NCBI GenBank assembly: GCA_049642725.1
Contig: JBARPC010000033.1
Location: 1-13,849 of the forward strand
Direction: 5' to 3'
Source: JAGLYZ01 sp049642725
GTDB lineage: Bacteria; Patescibacteriota; Minisyncoccia; Minisyncoccales; JAGMDC01
DNA: 13,849 nt
Under the pieces are notes generated by a model, which was given only the letters and a program-made list of their open reading frames with translations, had not been told where the DNA came from and searched no databases. The position numbers and the translations under genes are program-made. Shown here in pieces: positions 11,980 through 13,849 of this stretch. Numbering within the stretch: the stretch's first letter is position 1; each line of letters begins with the position of its first letter.

Positions 11980-12228
11980 GAGAAAAATCAGAAGCAATAA
12001 AACTCTAAATCAGAAAGTGAATAAGCAGGCGAGCAAAAAGAAAGGGGGTCTGGGGGAAATGAATTTTTGCCCGCCCGCTGTCCGCGCCGAAGGCGCGGTT
12101 GGGGTGGGAAAGCGTTTCCGCAATTCTGCGTCAGCAGAGTATCAAAACAGAAAAATTTTCTGTTTCTTTTATTAAAAAATTTTGGTGAGAGGGGTTATCA
12201 AAAAATGTTTAGAAAATTTTTCTGTTTT
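11980..12228 (+). repeat. dispersed palindromic repeat copy B
   Basis: It begins 7 nt after the integrase stop with GAGAAAAATCAGAAGC, the same start as inverted copy C. The G-rich core (about 12030-12073), AGCGTTTCCGCAAT (12111-12124) and the inner inverted repeat AAAACAGAAAAATTTTC (12144-12160) with its perfect complement (12212-12228) follow, as in copy A. About 29 nt around 12200-12228 are identical to copy A. The tail to 12285 contains GGCGGCGAAGCCGCC-type hairpins. Open frames here are not convincing genes. Confidence 0.8.
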
Positions 12229-12288
12229 ACTCGCCGCAGCGAAGCGGCAGGGGCGGCGAAGCCGCCAGTGTTTGCGGAATATCGTCTA

Positions 12289-12362
12289 TGGTGGACCCAG
12301 TGGGAGTCGAACCCACGACACCGCAATGCCATTGCGATATTTTACCACTAAACTATGGGCCC
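12289..12362 (-). tRNA. tRNA-Ala(GGC)
   Basis: The acceptor GGGCCCA pairs with TGGGTCC, including the G3-U70 wobble that defines alanine tRNA. The discriminator is A and a CCA is encoded (12291-12289). The anticodon loop ATGGCAT gives GGC, which reads GCC/GCU. The T-arm is GTGGGTTCGACTCCCAC. It starts 4 nt after the stop codon of the membrane protein gene and is probably processed from the same transcript. Confidence 0.93.
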
Positions 12363-12366
12363 TTAT

Positions 12367-12876
12367 TTACTTACTTCTATCTAAAATCTTTTTGCTTTTC
12401 TTTTCAACATCTTTGCGGAGCGCTGATAAAATTTTCTTTCCCAGAATTATGTGCTGTTCAATAATTTTTCTCCAGATACGATTAAGATAAATAATATTAA
12501 AAAGAACCACTGAAATAATAATCATTGCATCAAGACTGTGTCTAACCCAGTAATTGTCATCAAGATGAAGCCACATTCCGAATTCGTCAAAAGCTAAAGC
12601 CAAACCAATGCCATAAATCTTAGACATATTTAAGCGATGCTGCTCTTTTTCGCTTATCAAAAGCAAATATCCGACAACAGCTAAAATAAAAATGCCAATA
12701 TTAAAATGATGAATTTCTATGCCTTTTATTGTTAAAGACAGCTCTGGAATATAACCATATGTCCAGGCATAAACCAATGTCCTGACAATGACAAAAGTGG
12801 CAAAAAAATAAACTAAAACAACAAAAGGCACCTTCCTATTATGTTTTCCAAAAAGATTATAATAAAGTTTATTCAT
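12367..12876 (-). CDS. four-helix membrane protein with conserved His/Asp-Glu motifs
   Basis: A 169-residue integral membrane protein with helices at about 17-36, 58-75, 84-100 and 115-132, and a basic C-terminal tail (135-169). Polar motifs stand out: GIEIHHFNIG (52-61) at the start of helix 2, and LAFDEFGMWLHLDDNYW (94-110) after helix 3. Clustered His, Asp, Glu and Trp beside the membrane suggest a metal or small-ligand site. I believe such proteins recur in Patescibacteria and some archaea as uncharacterised proteins, but I cannot name a family. Its stop lies 4 nt from tRNA-Ala. The promoter probably lies in the upstream 30-nt repeat. Confidence 0.75.
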   Translation of the reverse strand: MNKLYYNLFGKHNRKVPFVVLVYFFATFVIVRTLVYAWTYGYIPELSLTIKGIEIHHFNIGIFILAVVGYLLLISEKEQHRLNMSKIYGIGLALAFDEFGMWLHLDDNYWVRHSLDAMIIISVVLFNIIYLNRIWRKIIEQHIILGKKILSALRKDVEKKSKKILDRSK

Positions 12877-12925
12877 ACTACTTTGCTAACCTTAGCTCCG
12901 CCCTTTCTGTGCTCAAATTAAACCT

Positions 12926-12955
12926 TTTCAAACTTTCAATATCATTTTACCAAAT
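12926..12955 (-). repeat. 30-nt direct repeat, left copy, containing a promoter -10
   Basis: It matches 13510-13539 in 29 of 30 positions. Read on the minus strand it contains ATTTGGTAAAATG. TAAAAT with an upstream TTGCTT at 17-nt spacing forms a reasonable promoter for the membrane protein gene ending at 12367. Confidence 0.75.
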
Positions 12956-12976
12956 TTAATTCATCAAAGCAAAAAA

Positions 12977-12998
12977 ATTTGGGCTGAACCCCTCTGCG
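12977..12998 (+). repeat. 22-bp inverted repeat, left arm
   Basis: GAACCCCTCTGCG and flanks: the segment matches the reverse complement of 13454-13475 in 21 of 22 positions. The two arms enclose the small membrane protein gene. Confidence 0.8.
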
Positions 12999-13062
12999 AG
13001 CGGCTTCAGCGGCCCACAGGGAAATACTAATTCACTTAAACTAAATTTTATTTGAATTTTGT

Positions 13063-13091
13063 TTGACAAAAAGCATTAAAGAAATTATTCT
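13063..13091 (+). promoter_or_regulatory. promoter of the small membrane protein gene
   Basis: TTGACA (13063-13068) and TATTCT (13086-13091) are 17 nt apart, 18 nt before the ATG at 13110. AAAGAGAT in front of the ATG is a weak ribosome site. Confidence 0.6.
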
Positions 13092-13109
13092 AAAAATAGA
13101 AAAAGAGAT

Positions 13110-13442
13110 ATGACCAAAAAAGAGAAAATCAAAAATTTCTTAAAACCCACAAGGGCAAAAATAGTTCTTACGGTTTTGATTTTTATTGGAACGATTTACT
13201 TTGTTAATAAATTTTCCATTTCTAGCAAATTTATTTTATATTTTTTGTTTCCCGAAGTTTTTTTTAATTTCTTTTATGATTATTTAGAAATAGGATTAGA
13301 TATCCCCTCAGAAATGGATTTATGGTTATATTTAGTACCACTATCTATATTAGTGAGAATAGCCTATTATTATTTGCTTTTGTGCGGAGTATTCTTTGTC
13401 TATAAAAAAATAAAAAGGAGAAAAAATGAAATCTCCTCTTAG
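13110..13442 (+). CDS. small membrane protein of unknown function
   Basis: A 110-residue protein. A basic N-terminus (MTKKEKIKNFLKPTRAK) precedes a first helix (about 18-34), a second hydrophobic stretch around 39-56 (KFILYFLFPEVFFNFFYDYL), and a third helix (about 71-97: LWLYLVPLSILVRIAYYYLL). The tail is very basic (KKIKRRKNE). No residues suggest an enzyme. Short proteins starting with KPT-x-x-K followed by a transmembrane helix are frequent in Patescibacteria genomes as far as I know. The gene has its own promoter and is enclosed by a 22-bp inverted repeat and, further out, a 30-bp direct repeat, so it may be a small inserted unit. Confidence 0.65.
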   Translation: MTKKEKIKNFLKPTRAKIVLTVLIFIGTIYFVNKFSISSKFILYFLFPEVFFNFFYDYLEIGLDIPSEMDLWLYLVPLSILVRIAYYYLLLCGVFFVYKKIKRRKNEISS

Positions 13443-13453
13443 AATAAGCCACC

Positions 13454-13475
13454 CGCAGAGGGGTTCAACCCAAAT
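13454..13475 (-). repeat. 22-bp inverted repeat, right arm
   Basis: Reverse complement of 12977-12998 with one mismatch; it begins 11 nt after the stop of the small membrane protein gene. Confidence 0.8.
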
Positions 13476-13509
13476 CGTTCCAAACAATACGGATGGGAGA
13501 AATAACGAG

Positions 13510-13539
13510 TTTCAAACTTTCAATATCATCTTACCAAAT
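13510..13539 (-). repeat. 30-nt direct repeat, right copy, containing a promoter-like -10
   Basis: It has 29 of 30 positions in common with 12926-12955. On the minus strand TAAGAT with TTGATT 16 nt upstream keeps a promoter-like arrangement, now pointing antisense into the small membrane protein gene. Confidence 0.7.
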
Positions 13540-13604
13540 CTCATACATAAATCAAGGAAAAAGAACCTGAACCGAGCCTAAAATTTGCCCTGATTTATTG
13601 TATC

Positions 13605-13657
13605 CTCGGGGCTCGGACGCTCTCTCCGTTGTTCTCCGTTCGCGTCCTCGCCCCTCG
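13605..13657. repeat. long GC-rich imperfect hairpin
   Basis: GGACGC (13615-13620) and GCGTCC (13642-13647) pair perfectly. A second 5-bp segment (13608-13612 with 13650-13654) follows after a 2x2 internal loop; the terminal loop is 21 nt. No R-box pair flanks it, so I do not call it attC-like. The rest of 13540-13738 shows no gene. Confidence 0.5.
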
Positions 13658-13773
13658 TTATGTTGAGTGTGTTTGTATTGTAAATTAGGGTTAAAAGGGG
13701 TTAAGAGAGAAAGAAAAGTAGAATTAAAAAATTGAAAAATGAAGGAAAATTGAATGGAAAAGGTGTCGTTGGG

Positions 13774-13816
13774 TTGTCGTTCTACAACGACAAGTTAGAA
13801 CGCGAAAAAATCGCGT
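13774..13816. repeat. two adjacent perfect hairpins at the window end
   Basis: TTGTCGTT-CTAC-AACGACAA (13774-13793) has an 8-bp stem and a 4-nt loop. ACGCGA-AAAAA-TCGCGT (13800-13816) has a 6-bp stem. No long T-run follows, so they are not standard terminators. No gene is seen from 13443 to the end of the window. Confidence 0.55.
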
Positions 13817-13849
13817 AAATTGAATGTCAAAATTAAGAAAAAACAATTA

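Noticed and set aside
11969..12490. Plus-strand reading frames after the integrase (68, 94 and 102 codons)
   Set aside because: They run through repeat copy B and, in part, antisense through tRNA-Ala. Their sequence is dictated by the repeat, and they have no promoter or ribosome site.
13605..13657. Third attC-like site
   Set aside because: The hairpin is GC-rich and strong but lacks a flanking RYYYAAC/GTTRRRY pair at the right positions.

Overview
The window looks like a chromosomal stretch from a small-genome bacterium, most plausibly a Patescibacteria/CPR (Parcubacteria-like) lineage. This is an inference from the AT-rich sequence, the rarity of Shine-Dalgarno motifs, tRNA genes without an encoded CCA, Patescibacteria-style small membrane proteins, and a compact core block of HU, RNase Y, ClpP and NusA. 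TGA is used as a normal stop, so the recoded genetic code of Gracilibacteria does not apply.

Layout: tRNA-Pro and tRNA-Gly (57-200) with a promoter and terminator. Next comes an accessory defence-like block (about 436-4801). It holds a leaderless C-protein gene, a TaqI-like restriction endonuclease, and a convergent gene that fuses a complete LexA repressor/protease to a beta-class DNA methyltransferase. A three-gene operon of two small winged-helix-like proteins and a HEPN-like alpha-helical protein follows. A core block on the minus strand (5133-9051) reads nusA-clpP and rny-HU. After that lies an integron-like region (about 9195-11972). The right end carries tRNA-Ala, a four-helix membrane protein and a small membrane protein inside nested direct and inverted repeats.

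The main discovery candidate is the region 9195-11972. A tyrosine recombinase gene diverges from two minus-strand genes. Each of those genes is followed, in its own direction of reading, by a palindromic attC-like site with R''/R' boxes. A third R'-type box (GTTAGAC) lies just before the first gene, where an attI/cassette joint would be, and a promoter facing the cassettes lies between it and the integrase. The R boxes belonging to one cassette match each other better than they match the neighbour's, as expected for cassettes. The recombinase lacks the insertion that defines IntI, so this may be a Xer-type recombinase serving an integron-like array. Both cassette genes encode membrane-anchored exported proteins.

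The second candidate is the LexA-methyltransferase fusion. All LexA autocleavage residues are present, and a palindrome covers the -10 of its own promoter. This suggests a restriction-modification system whose methylase is autorepressed and released by DNA damage.

A modular palindromic repeat family (copies near 268-352, 4800-5041, 9101-9195 and 11980-12228) sits at the edges of the accessory modules. Two copies are in inverted orientation around the integron-like region.
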